From Propionivibrio dicarboxylicus (GTDB lineage Bacteria; Pseudomonadota; Gammaproteobacteria; Burkholderiales; Rhodocyclaceae), in NCBI RefSeq assembly GCF_900099695.1, contig NZ_FNCY01000011.1, positions 62,001 through 126,000 on the forward strand: a stretch of DNA of 64,000 bases, read 5' to 3'. Below, one piece after another: positions 43,671 through 52,120 of this stretch (position 1 is its first letter; each line of letters starts with the position of its first letter). The position numbers and the translations under genes are program-made. The notes beneath the pieces are model-generated. The model saw only the letters and a program-made list of their open reading frames with translations, was not told the origin of the DNA and did not search any database.

Positions 43671-45224
43671 ATGAGCGATACGCTAGCGCTGCCCGCCCCG
43701 CGGGACACGGACGCCCCGCTGACAGGCGGCATGCTGTGGGTGGCGGCCATCATTCTCGCCGCGGCCAATTTCATCGCCGTGCTGAACATGACCATCGCCA
43801 ACGTCTCGGTGCCCAACATCGCCGGCAGCCTCGGCGCGACGACGAGCCAGGGCACCTGGGTCATCACCGCCTACGCCGTCGGCGAGGCGATCACCGTGCC
43901 GCTGACCGGATGGCTCGCCGCCCGCTTCGGCTCGGTCCGCGTCTTCGTCGGATCGATGGCGCTGTTCGGGACGTTCTCGGCCATCTGCGGCCTGTCGAAC
44001 TCGCTCGGACTGCTCGTCGTCGCACGGATATTCCAGGGCTTTTCCGGCGGCCCGTTGATGCCATTGTCACAAACGCTGCTGATGCGGATCTTTCCCAAGG
44101 AGAAGGCGGCAGCGGCGATCGGCCTGTGGTCGATGACGACGCTCATCGCGCCGGTCGTCGGCCCGATCCTCGGCGGCCATCTCTGCGACGACTACAGCTG
44201 GCCGTGGGTGTTCTACCTGAATGCCCCGATCGGAATGGTCTGCGCGCTCTTCGCCTGGAATCTCCTCAAGCGCTACACCGAACCGCTGGCGAAGAACCCG
44301 ATCGATGCCATTGGCATCGCCCTGCTCGTCGTCTGGGTCGCGGCACTGCAACTGATGCTCGACGAAGGCAAGGATCTCGACTGGTTCGCCTCGAACAAGA
44401 TCATCGCGCTGGCGGTCATTGCCGCGACCGGCTTCGCCGCCTTCCTGATCTGGGAGTCGTACGAGACGCATCCGATCGTCGACCTCAAGGTATTCCGTCA
44501 CCGCGGCTTCACCGCCAGCGTCCTGACCATTACCCTGGCATTCGCCGCCTTCTTCGGCGTCAACGTGCTGACGCCGCTCTGGCTGCAGAGCTTCATGGGC
44601 TACACGGCGACGATCGCCGGACTGGCGACCGCCTGGTCCGGCGTCACCGCTGTATTTCTCGCGCCCATCGTCGCCCAGGCGGCGCATCGCAGCGACCCCC
44701 GCCGCCTGGTCTTCGTCGGTGTCGTGCTGATGGGTCTGGTAACGCTCTGGCGTTCGGTAGCGACGACCGACATGAGCTTCTGGGACGTCTCGATACCGCT
44801 GATGGTCATGGGCTTGGGCCTGCCGCTCTTTTTCGTCCCGACCACCGGGCTGGCGCTGGCCAGCGTCGACGAACACGAGATGGACTCGGCCGCCGGACTG
44901 ATGAATTTCCTGCGCACGCTGTCGGGCGCCGCCGCGACGTCGGTCGTCACCACGCTCTGGTCGAACAGGATCATCACCAACCACGCCGAACTCGTCGGCC
45001 TCGCCGACGCCGACCAGAGCGTGCGCACCCTGCTCGACAGCGCCGGCAGCACGCCCGAGGCGACGCTGTCAGTGGTGGACACCATGATCACCCAGCAGAG
45101 CGTCATGTTGGCGACCAACCAGTTGATGATCGGCATCGGGCTCGCCTTCATCGTCGCCGCGAGCGTCATCTGGCTGGCGCCGAAACCGTCTCGGATGGTC
45201 GAGCCCGGCGCCGGCGGCCACTGA
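43671..45224 (+). CDS. emrB: DHA2 family MFS multidrug efflux pump (EmrB/QacA type)
   Basis: This 517-residue inner membrane pump has 14 predicted helices, the mark of the DHA2 group. Signatures are FIAVLNMTIANVSVPNIAGS (helix 1), SQGTWVITAYAVGEAITVPL, GWLAARFGSVRVFVGSMALF and GPILGGHLCDDYSWPWVFYL, the antiporter motif C region. With EmrA and the NodT channel it expels hydrophobic toxic compounds out of the cell using the proton gradient. The gene lies 14 bases after emrA. Substrate range cannot be inferred. Confidence 0.92.
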   Translation: MSDTLALPAPRDTDAPLTGGMLWVAAIILAAANFIAVLNMTIANVSVPNIAGSLGATTSQGTWVITAYAVGEAITVPLTGWLAARFGSVRVFVGSMALFGTFSAICGLSNSLGLLVVARIFQGFSGGPLMPLSQTLLMRIFPKEKAAAAIGLWSMTTLIAPVVGPILGGHLCDDYSWPWVFYLNAPIGMVCALFAWNLLKRYTEPLAKNPIDAIGIALLVVWVAALQLMLDEGKDLDWFASNKIIALAVIAATGFAAFLIWESYETHPIVDLKVFRHRGFTASVLTITLAFAAFFGVNVLTPLWLQSFMGYTATIAGLATAWSGVTAVFLAPIVAQAAHRSDPRRLVFVGVVLMGLVTLWRSVATTDMSFWDVSIPLMVMGLGLPLFFVPTTGLALASVDEHEMDSAAGLMNFLRTLSGAAATSVVTTLWSNRIITNHAELVGLADADQSVRTLLDSAGSTPEATLSVVDTMITQQSVMLATNQLMIGIGLAFIVAASVIWLAPKPSRMVEPGAGGH

Positions 45225-45257
45225 ATGCCGCCCCACATTTCCCTAAGGAAAACAGAC

Positions 45258-45749
45258 ATGTTCAAGCATCTTCTCGTTCCCACCGACGGCTCGCCGCTCT
45301 CCTGCGACGCGGTCGAGCACGCCATCGCCTTCGCGCACGACGCCGACGCCCGCATCACCTTCTTTCACGCCGAGCAACGCCTGCCGGCGCTGTACGTCGA
45401 CATGGGGGCGATCGGCGACCCGCAGATGCTGCACCGCTTTCATCAAGGCGAAGACAGCATCGCGCAGGAGATTCTCGGCGACGCCGAGCGACGCGCCACT
45501 GCCGCCGGGGTCGCGTGCGCCTCGCTGACGATGACCTGCGACGCGCCCAGCGAGGCAATCGTCGAAGCCGTCCAGCGTCAGGGGTGCGACCTGATTTTCA
45601 TGGCATCGCACGGACACAGGGGCATCGGCGCGCTGCTCCTCGGCAGCGAGACGCAAAACGTGCTCGCCCACAGCCGTATTCCCGTGCTCGTATACCGACG
45701 TCCTGACGAGTTGATGTGCAGATCGGCTGACGCCACAACATCGCCCTGA
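45258..45749 (+). CDS. universal stress protein (UspA family)
   Basis: This 163-residue protein has the UspA fold: it starts MFKHLLVPTDGSPLSCDAVE and ends with the ATP-binding pattern ASHGHRGIGALLLGSETQNV then LAHSRIPVLVYR. ATG 45258 is preceded by AAGGAAAA. It follows emrB by 33 bases on the same strand and may be co-transcribed with the efflux operon. It likely helps survival under stress by an unknown mechanism; ATP binding is inferred from the G-2x-G-9x-G(S/T) residues. Confidence 0.9.
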   Translation: MFKHLLVPTDGSPLSCDAVEHAIAFAHDADARITFFHAEQRLPALYVDMGAIGDPQMLHRFHQGEDSIAQEILGDAERRATAAGVACASLTMTCDAPSEAIVEAVQRQGCDLIFMASHGHRGIGALLLGSETQNVLAHSRIPVLVYRRPDELMCRSADATTSP

Positions 45750-45945
45750 AAACGGCCGGCGGCCGTGAAGGCAATTTAATCCCTCGAAGCAGGACCCGAC
45801 GGCAGGCGGCCGTCGCGGCCCAGGCTGCGGCGGCCGCGCCGCGCCATGTGCGCCGATCGGCAGGCGGCATCGTGACAGGCGCACCCGTTTGGCGAGATAC
45901 TGTAAGCGCATTGTCATTCCAAATACAGCCTCGGGAGCGCCTGTG

Positions 45946-46353
45946 ATGAAAGACCTCTACATCGTCTGGAGCAAGGACAACGAAATCGGGATTCCCATCA
46001 TCGACGAACAGCACCGCGTCGCCGTCGGCACGATCAACTCGCTCTTCTATTTCATGCAGATGAAGCGCGGCGTCGCTGCCCTGCGCCCGACGCTGAACGT
46101 GCTTGAGCAATACACGAAGATCCATTTCGAAACCGAGGAAGAACTGATGAAGCTGCACGGCTTTCGCGACCTCGACGCGCATCTTCTGCTGCACCGCGAC
46201 CTGCAAAGCCAGGCGCATGAAATCCTGCACGAGGGCATCGTCAACAACGACGCCACGATCGTGCTGAATTTCCTCAAGGAATGGTGGCTGGATCACATCA
46301 ACAAACAGGACCGGAAATTCGCCGAGCATCTCCGCCACACCGGCGTCCTGTAA
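45946..46353 (+). CDS. bacteriohemerythrin
   Basis: This 135-residue protein is a single-domain hemerythrin. The di-iron ligands are visible in IPIIDEQHRVAVGTINSL, YTKIHFETEEELMKLHGF, LLLHRDLQSQ and WWLDHINKQDRKFAEHL. It binds oxygen reversibly and may deliver or sense it. ATG 45946 sits after GGGAGCG. It lies 196 bases downstream of the stress protein with its own likely promoter and is convergent with dps, a grouping that fits oxygen and iron handling. Confidence 0.92.
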   Translation: MKDLYIVWSKDNEIGIPIIDEQHRVAVGTINSLFYFMQMKRGVAALRPTLNVLEQYTKIHFETEEELMKLHGFRDLDAHLLLHRDLQSQAHEILHEGIVNNDATIVLNFLKEWWLDHINKQDRKFAEHLRHTGVL

Positions 46354-46471
46354 GGCGCGGAGTCAAGCCTCCGTCATTTTCCCGGCGCAGCACGCGCCCA
46401 TTCGCGCGGAAGGGAAAATCCATCCCGCGCGAAGCGCGCCCTTACCGCGAACACGAATCAATACCGCCCGA

Positions 46472-46966
46472 TTACTCTTCGAGCATGCTGCGCAGCATCC
46501 AGGCCGTTTTCTCATGCACGTCGAGACGCTGCGTCAGCAGGTCCAGCGTCGGCTGGTCGTTGGCCTTGTCGGCGATCGGCAAGACGCTGCGGGCGGTACG
46601 CGCCGTCGCTTCCTGCGCCGCGACCAGCAGGCGAATCATCTCGACTGCCTTCGGCACGCCGGCGACCTCCTTGATCGACGACAGCTTCTGGAACTCCCGA
46701 TAGGTACCCGGCGCCGGAAAATCGAGCGCGCGGATACGCTCGGCGATCAGGTCGAGCGCGTTCCATTGCTCCGTGTACTGCGCCATGAACATGACGTGGA
46801 GCGTATTGAACATCGGCCCCTTCACGTTCCAGTGAAAATTATGCGTCATCAGGTAAAGCGAGTAGCTGTCGGCCAGCAGCATGGACAGGCCCCGGGCGAT
46901 TTCCTCGCGGTCGGCGACGCCGATGCCGATGTCAATGACGGACTTCTTCGATTTCTTCGTGGCCAT
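46472..46966 (-). CDS. dps: Dps family DNA-protecting ferritin-like protein
   Basis: This 164-residue protein carries the Dps ferroxidase motif [20 protein letters not shown] followed by [21 protein letters not shown] lysine-rich N-terminus ([10 protein letters not shown]) could bind DNA. It oxidises and stores iron in a dodecamer and protects DNA from peroxide. ATG 46966 follows AAAGGAGACC, an excellent ribosome site. A small ORF lies 81 bases upstream on the same strand and an OxyR-like box about 285 bases upstream, so peroxide induction is likely. Confidence 0.93.
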   Translation of the reverse strand: MATKKSKKSVIDIGIGVADREEIARGLSMLLADSYSLYLMTHNFHWNVKGPMFNTLHVMFMAQYTEQWNALDLIAERIRALDFPAPGTYREFQKLSSIKEVAGVPKAVEMIRLLVAAQEATARTARSVLPIADKANDQPTLDLLTQRLDVHEKTAWMLRSMLEE

Positions 46967-47047
46967 GAAGGGTCTCCTTTTCAAATGCATTGGTTTGGAT
47001 GAAGGGTCGCTCGATCGGGCGACGGTTTCGATCGAGCACCGGTGCGA

Positions 47048-47188
47048 TCACGTCAGCCCGCCACCGAGGAGCACCATCGCACCGCACAGATTGATGGCGA
47101 TTCCCAGTACTAGCCTCGGGGTCAGTTCACACTGGGAAAACACGTCCGAAAAACCACGTCCCAGGCGGCGCAAATCCAGCATGTTCAT
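47048..47188 (-). CDS. small membrane protein (46 aa), unknown
   Basis: This is a possible gene of 46 codons starting MNMLDLRRLGRGFSDVFSQC. Its single hydrophobic helix (PRLVLGIAINLCGAMVLLGG) ends in GLT. GAGGAG stands 6 bases before the ATG at 47188, a very good ribosome site. It lies between an OxyR-like box and dps on the same strand. I know no family for it. The good ribosome site and position support translation, the small size leaves doubt. Confidence 0.5.
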   Translation of the reverse strand: MNMLDLRRLGRGFSDVFSQCELTPRLVLGIAINLCGAMVLLGGGLT

Positions 47189-47250
47189 GACGATCTCCTC
47201 GTTGGCTTGCCTTTGATCCTCATTGTCGCGACACCCCGCGATAGCGTCCA

Positions 47251-47287
47251 ATGATTAAAGTCTATATTTTCAATAGCCAATAACTAT
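47251..47287. promoter_or_regulatory. OxyR-type binding site upstream of the dps unit
   Basis: Four quarter-sites occur with exact OxyR geometry: ATGA-N7-CTAT-N7-ATAG-N7-CTAT, that is 47251-47254, 47262-47265, 47273-47276 and 47284-47287. Three of the four match the ATAG/CTAT consensus fully. It stands 63 bases upstream of the small membrane ORF, and dps follows. Confidence 0.7.
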
Positions 47288-47392
47288 CGCCAAGCGACGA
47301 CTGCCCGCCTTGGGGGGAAGTCACAATCAAGCCTTGATCGCGGTGTTAGAACACACCCTGAACATCTCCCTCCGATTGCCGACCGGATGAAA

Positions 47393-47404
47393 GTGGAGAT
47401 TTCC
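47393..47404. repeat. GTGGAGATTTCC repeat, left copy
   Basis: The same 12 bases, in the same orientation and preceded at short distance by CCCTCCG, occur at 57009-57020 on the other side of the sugar operon. The copy is 27 bases beyond the end of the rpiB-like gene. It may be an old insertion-sequence remnant or a recombination scar. Confidence 0.4.
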
Positions 47405-47430
47405 GTCCGGCTTCTTCGGTGTTGGAAGGA

Positions 47431-47922
47431 TCAGGGGGGCGGCGCCGAAGGATGCCAGCCCGCCGGATTGCAGAGCACTTCCTCGGCTTCGCTGATCAGC
47501 CCCAGCGATATGGCATGGCGCCCACCTTCATAGTCCGTTGACAACCATGCGTCGAGGATATCCAGCGCTTCCAATTCACCGGTGATCTTGCCGCCAAGCA
47601 CCAGGATGTTGGAATCATTGTGCGCGCGCGTCATTTTGGCCATGAAAGTGCTCGTGCACAGCGATGCGCGCACTCCCCGGAACTTGTTGGCGATGATGCT
47701 CATGCCGATGCCCGTCGAACAAATCAGGATGCCGCGCGAAACCCGTCCCTCCGAAACGGCACCGGCCACCTTCTGGGCAAAATAGGGATATCGCACGATA
47801 TCCGTTGAGCCGGTTCCGACATCATGGACGGGAATGCCTTTCTTCTCGAGCACATCGACGATCCTGACCTTCAGGTTAAAACCGCCATGATCGTTACCGA
47901 TGAATATTTCTCCTGAATTCAT
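47431..47922 (-). CDS. RpiB/LacA/LacB family sugar isomerase
   Basis: This 163-residue protein has the RpiB fold: MNSGEIFIGNDHGGFNLKVR, the cysteine loop GILICSTGIGMSIIANKFRG and RAHNDSNILVLGGKITGELE. The usual CGTGIG is CSTGIG here, a variation seen in isomerases outside central ribose-phosphate metabolism. Normal substrates are sugar phosphates, yet no kinase is encoded in the operon. It is the last gene of a leftward sugar operon and probably interconverts an aldose- and ketose-type intermediate. Not assigned as rpiB because of context. Confidence 0.85.
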   Translation of the reverse strand: MNSGEIFIGNDHGGFNLKVRIVDVLEKKGIPVHDVGTGSTDIVRYPYFAQKVAGAVSEGRVSRGILICSTGIGMSIIANKFRGVRASLCTSTFMAKMTRAHNDSNILVLGGKITGELEALDILDAWLSTDYEGGRHAISLGLISEAEEVLCNPAGWHPSAPPP

Positions 47923-47983
47923 CTGTCAATCCTCCTGTATTCGTTCCTGCGTCCCCATCCTCGACGTTTTCAGCAAACGCTTC

Positions 47984-49384
47984 TCAACTCAGGACTTCGC
48001 ATTGAATGTCCTTCAGTTCGCAGAATTTCACCAATGCATCGACATAGTCGCCGTATATTCCGTGCACATGATTGCAGTCGTAGCCTTCGATCACCCGCCA
48101 CGGGTCGACATAAGGCTCGAGGAAACCGTGCGGCCACACCGAGCAGGACTCCTGCAGCTTTTCTTCCGGAAACGACTTGAGGCGCCCGCGGAACAGCGTC
48201 ATCTTGTATTCCCCGCCGACCCGGGTCAGCCTTCCCAAGGTCATTTCGCCCCGATCGGCGATGTATTGCACATGGCAGCCTTTTCCGCCGTACTTGGAAA
48301 TGATCGGATGCAGGGATACTTTCTTCAGATTCGTTTCCGGCTTACTGCTACGGGCGGCATACCAGGTCGACATGGAACCGCAGTTGCAGAACACGAACAC
48401 GCAGGCCTCTTTGTCGTAATGCCGGAAATCGAAGAACAGCGCTGGCTTGTTCGAAACGAGGTTCATGATCTGCATCGTCAGGGCGCCGTCGGCGTCCGCT
48501 TCGCACGAATAGATCACCGGTTTCTTGCTGCCGTCCCAGTCGTAAGGATCGTTAAACAGCGCGGCCGCGAGGCACTGAGTCACATAGTACTCGCTCAGAT
48601 CATAGTGGCATTTCACGCCGACAAAATCGAAATGCCGCTCCTCGATCAATTCCTTGGTCGCCATATAACAGCGGATTTGCATCTTCAGCGATTCCGGCGT
48701 CAATTTGTCGCCGTCATAATGAATCGCCCGCACATTCTGGGCGAGCCACGACAGCGCCGCCTCAACCCGCTCCGGATCGACATGCTCGGCACGCCGCAGG
48801 ATCTCGGACTGATCGACATGATCCGCATCGACGCCGAAAATCCGCATCCAGGCGTCCGGATTGACGGCGCCGGAAGCCATGCCGATACTCCTGCCGCCGA
48901 TCAGCCCATAGACCTGTCCCTTCAGTTGCGTGACGGCGTGCGCGGCACGAAGGAATGACATCACCTTGTCGAGGGTCGTATGCTCATCGATATTGCCCCA
49001 GACCTTGTCGCACTTGAACCCGACCTGGCGAATAGCATTGGTGGCGGCTTGAAGGCCGCCGAGTCCGGGAAGCTTTCCGTTAACCGGCGCAATCGCCAGA
49101 CACGGCGCCGTCACCAATGACGCGACGATCATGGCGAAATTGGGGAAAGCAAACACCGGGATGTTCAAGATCACGGCATCCGGATAATCGGCCAAACAGG
49201 CGATGGCCTCCGACTTGGCCAACGCGTTGTTCCAGACGATGCTTTCAGCCAATCGCACCTGAACCTCTCCGGTCGACTCAAGACTGGCGCGAATGCGCTC
49301 GGCCTGCTTCGCGATATACGGTTCGAGTTCGTCGTGCACTCTTTTCCGGCCATCCGAAAACGATATTACGGTCACTCTGATCAT
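47984..49384 (-). CDS. L-fucose/L-arabinose isomerase family protein
   Basis: This 466-residue protein starts MIRVTVISFSDGRKRVHDEL (ATG 49384). Its C-terminal part resembles the fucose/arabinose isomerase fold, with the metal-binding glutamate region KPVIYSCEADADGALTMQIM and the histidine-rich tail GYDCNHVHGIYGDYVDALVK. Such enzymes exchange aldoses and ketoses with a manganese ion. The preceding ribosome site (GAGAG) is modest. It lies 58 bases after the racemase-fold gene and 61 before rpiB-like, all leftward. The true substrate is unknown and might be a deoxy or branched sugar. Confidence 0.8.
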   Translation of the reverse strand: MIRVTVISFSDGRKRVHDELEPYIAKQAERIRASLESTGEVQVRLAESIVWNNALAKSEAIACLADYPDAVILNIPVFAFPNFAMIVASLVTAPCLAIAPVNGKLPGLGGLQAATNAIRQVGFKCDKVWGNIDEHTTLDKVMSFLRAAHAVTQLKGQVYGLIGGRSIGMASGAVNPDAWMRIFGVDADHVDQSEILRRAEHVDPERVEAALSWLAQNVRAIHYDGDKLTPESLKMQIRCYMATKELIEERHFDFVGVKCHYDLSEYYVTQCLAAALFNDPYDWDGSKKPVIYSCEADADGALTMQIMNLVSNKPALFFDFRHYDKEACVFVFCNCGSMSTWYAARSSKPETNLKKVSLHPIISKYGGKGCHVQYIADRGEMTLGRLTRVGGEYKMTLFRGRLKSFPEEKLQESCSVWPHGFLEPYVDPWRVIEGYDCNHVHGIYGDYVDALVKFCELKDIQCEVLS

Positions 49385-49442
49385 GGGCTGTACTCTCGTA
49401 GGGGGTGTGCTGCATCTATCTGTCAGGGCTTCCACAGCCCAG

Positions 49443-50105
49443 TCAGGACACGTTCAGAAAATCCCTGATCGCCATCACACCAAGCCGTGGACTTGAAAAA
49501 ACGGGCCGGCCGGTGGCCGCGACGATCGCCTCCTGCATTCGTGCCATCGACCCCTGGGCCAGGATGATGACATCGGCCTCGCTGGCAACCTTGATCGCCG
49601 CGTCCAGCAACAGCGCATCGTGCTTCTCCGGCTGCCCATCAACGAGTGCCTCGAATGCCCCTTGTGCCATGCCTTCGATGACGCGGATCGGCTTCTGCAA
49701 ATGCGCAGCAACCGAGCGAACCAGACCGAGCGTCGGAACGAGGGTGGTCGGATTGGTCATCATCACCGCAATCGATGTCCCGACACCGACCGCCTGGCGA
49801 ACCATCGGCTCGTCTATTTTCAGAATCGGGACCCTGGAGAACGGCCGGATCTGATCGACGATGTCGCCCATTGAAGAACATGTGTTGAAAATGACATCGG
49901 CGCCCATGTCCTCGCAGGCGCGGTAGTACGCCGACAAGCGCCGACGGACATCGGTCGTGACGCTGTGCCCGGCCCGCATGACGTCGGCAATCAGGCTGTC
50001 GTCGAATATGTTGACCAGCCGATGCTCCGGGATGAGTTCCGCAAACAAGGCCTTGGTCGGCTCGATCAGGGATTGCGCCGTATAGACTGCTGCCACGGTT
50101 TTCAT
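49443..50105 (-). CDS. Asp/Glu racemase superfamily protein lacking the second cysteine
   Basis: This 220-residue protein has the racemase fold: KTVAAVYTAQSLIEPTKALF, then ADVIFNTCSSMGDIVDQIRP with Cys76 at the first catalytic position. At the second position, normally a G-C-T motif, it reads IILAQGSMARMQEAIVAATG without cysteine. A two-base racemase is therefore unlikely; a decarboxylase, isomerase or ligand-binding role is possible. The stop and the start of neighbours overlap by four bases with the epimerase gene, so it belongs to the sugar operon. Function unassigned. Confidence 0.8.
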   Translation of the reverse strand: MKTVAAVYTAQSLIEPTKALFAELIPEHRLVNIFDDSLIADVMRAGHSVTTDVRRRLSAYYRACEDMGADVIFNTCSSMGDIVDQIRPFSRVPILKIDEPMVRQAVGVGTSIAVMMTNPTTLVPTLGLVRSVAAHLQKPIRVIEGMAQGAFEALVDGQPEKHDALLLDAAIKVASEADVIILAQGSMARMQEAIVAATGRPVFSSPRLGVMAIRDFLNVS

Positions 50106-51139
50106 TTTGTCTCCTGAGCATTGCCTGCCGCGATCGCCGCCATCTGCGCCGAGAAAGCACCATGAAGCGCCACCAACCGATCCTCCAGGTCGTCCTTTTG
50201 CCGATCGACCTCATGCGCTTCCGACTCATACCAGTTCAGAATGGCTCTCAGTCCATCCCGTAGCGACACGTCGGCCCTGAAATCGGGAATCACGCTCCTC
50301 AGCTTCGTGTTATCGAACAGGCCCGAATGCGATTTCTCGAAATACAAATGGGTACAAAGATCGGGCGCCGCGATCCGAAGCAACTCGGAAGGCAGGTGGA
50401 CGATCTCCGGCGTCCGGCCGAGCAGATGACCGAATTCGAGATACAGGTCGTTCCAAAGACAGCGTTCTTCGCTGGTGACATGGAAATCCTGGCCAAAAGT
50501 GTGGGGATTGCCGGCGATGCCGACATAGGCCTTGGCCAGATCCGGGACAAAAGTAAAACTCCATGGCGTCGTCCCATCGCCGAACATCACCAAGGGCTTG
50601 CCACGCCTGATTCGGTCGACGATCCCGTAGTTCTGGCGCAGCACGCCGATATTCATCGCCCCCGGCCCGTAGGTCAATGACGGACGAATGACGGTGATCG
50701 GCAGGTGGTCCTGCCGGATCGATTCCCACAGGACCCGTTCCATGGCGGCCTTGTGGAAGGCATAGGGAAAGCCGGGATCGTCCCAGAGCGCCTCCTGATC
50801 CTCAATCGTCGGCACACTCCGGTAGGGGCGCTTGTAGGCCGCGACACTCGAGGTCACGATCACCTGTCCGGCATTCCCCGAAAATGCACGTATCGTCGAA
50901 CGCGCATCGTCGGCGGTGAAACAGATCATGTCGATCACGACGTCATAACGCGTCCGCCGCATGGCGTCTTCGAATTCGCTGCGTCGCGAACGATCTCCGA
51001 CGATCCGGGAAACGGCCTGACCGAAGCCAGGATCGCGATTGCCGCGGTTGAACACGGTGACGTCATGCCTGGCGCTGACGAACTGCCGGACGATTTCCCG
51101 ACTGATCACGCCTGTACCACCCAAAATCAGGACGTTCAT
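50102..51139 (-). CDS. NAD-dependent epimerase/dehydratase (extended SDR)
   Basis: This 345-residue protein has the extended short-chain dehydrogenase pattern: the NAD motif MNVLILGGTGVISREIVRQF, later the serine in VIVTSSVAAYKRP and the catalytic Tyr-x-x-x-Lys in PYAFHKAAMERVL. The segment VIRPSLTYGPGAM is typical of sugar-nucleotide or sugar-acid oxidoreductases. In this operon it probably acts as a dehydrogenase or epimerase on the imported sugar or its lactone, as do DenD-type enzymes for tetronates. It is 9 bases downstream of the 3-hydroxyacid dehydrogenase gene. Substrate unknown. Confidence 0.87.
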   Translation of the reverse strand: MNVLILGGTGVISREIVRQFVSARHDVTVFNRGNRDPGFGQAVSRIVGDRSRRSEFEDAMRRTRYDVVIDMICFTADDARSTIRAFSGNAGQVIVTSSVAAYKRPYRSVPTIEDQEALWDDPGFPYAFHKAAMERVLWESIRQDHLPITVIRPSLTYGPGAMNIGVLRQNYGIVDRIRRGKPLVMFGDGTTPWSFTFVPDLAKAYVGIAGNPHTFGQDFHVTSEERCLWNDLYLEFGHLLGRTPEIVHLPSELLRIAAPDLCTHLYFEKSHSGLFDNTKLRSVIPDFRADVSLRDGLRAILNWYESEAHEVDRQKDDLEDRLVALHGAFSAQMAAIAAGNAQETK

Positions 51140-51148
51140 CGCCGTGCC

Positions 51149-52042
51149 TCAACGCTGCTTGTCGATCACGTGTCCGCTCCATGCTTCATAGAGTTTCACC
51201 ACGCTGCTCAGGTCCTCGTCTCCCCAGCCCCGTTCCAGCGCCGCACCATAAACGGCGCGGGCCGCGGTAAACACAGGGATCGGCACGCCCAGTTCGTCGG
51301 CCTGACGGGTGACCAGACGCGCATCCTTGTTCAACATGGCCAGGGAGAAAGCCGGGGAGAAATCGCGCCCGATGATTTTCGGTAACTTGGCCTCCGACAC
51401 CGCGCTCTTGGCGCCGCCCTGCCCAACAATTTGCAGGAATAGCTCGGGATCGATGCCGCTCTTTGCGACGATTGAAACCGCCTCGATGAAGGACAGCAGA
51501 TTGATGGCGTACATGGTGTTGTTCGCCAGTTTGGCGTAGGACCCCGCACCGCTCGCACCGAGATGGAAGGCTGCCTTGCCCATGGCCATGAAGAGCGGCT
51601 GACAGCGTTCGAACACCGCCTTATCGCCGCCAACCATGAATCCCAGTTTCCCCTCTTTGGCTTGGGGCGCGCTGCCGGTCACCGGACAGTCGAGCATGAC
51701 AATGCCAAGACGTGCCACGGTTTCCGCGATCCTGATGCTGGTCGAGGGAAGAATGGTGCTGCTGTTCAATATCACCAGGCCGGGCTTCGCTCCGCTGGAC
51801 AGACCGTTTTCGCCGAGTACCACCGCCTCGACATCCTCGTCGGCCGTCACCATGACGACCACCGCTTCTGCCCCCGCGGCAACGGCAGCTGGCGTTGGGC
51901 ATCTCGTCGCGCCCAGCGCTTCCAGCGATTTCCCCTTGTCGGCCGAGCGTGCATAAAAACTGAGTTCATAACCGGCCTTCAGCAGGTTTTCCGCCATCGC
52001 CAAACCCATGATGCCCAATCCGACAAAACCGATCTTCTTCAT
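51149..52042 (-). CDS. 3-hydroxyisobutyrate/tartronate-semialdehyde-type dehydrogenase
   Basis: This 297-residue beta-hydroxyacid dehydrogenase has the NAD motif KKIGFVGLGIMGLAMAENLL, the substrate loop DCPVTGSAPQAKEGKLGFMV and the catalytic lysine in GAGSYAKLANNTMYAINLLS. Related enzymes oxidise 3-hydroxyisobutyrate, D-glycerate/tartronate semialdehyde or L-threonate. I chose ATG 52042, which follows GAGG, over an ATG four codons earlier. It is the first enzyme gene after the transporter genes, 78 bases downstream of a permease. A role in sugar-acid oxidation is inferred. Confidence 0.88.
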   Translation of the reverse strand: MKKIGFVGLGIMGLAMAENLLKAGYELSFYARSADKGKSLEALGATRCPTPAAVAAGAEAVVVMVTADEDVEAVVLGENGLSSGAKPGLVILNSSTILPSTSIRIAETVARLGIVMLDCPVTGSAPQAKEGKLGFMVGGDKAVFERCQPLFMAMGKAAFHLGASGAGSYAKLANNTMYAINLLSFIEAVSIVAKSGIDPELFLQIVGQGGAKSAVSEAKLPKIIGRDFSPAFSLAMLNKDARLVTRQADELGVPIPVFTAARAVYGAALERGWGDEDLSSVVKLYEAWSGHVIDKQR

Positions 52043-52120
52043 TACCAGCCTCACTGAAAAATAATGTTGCGAAATGGAAGTGACAGCCCCCCCGGACGAT
52101 CACTGCGGTCAAATTGCCGT

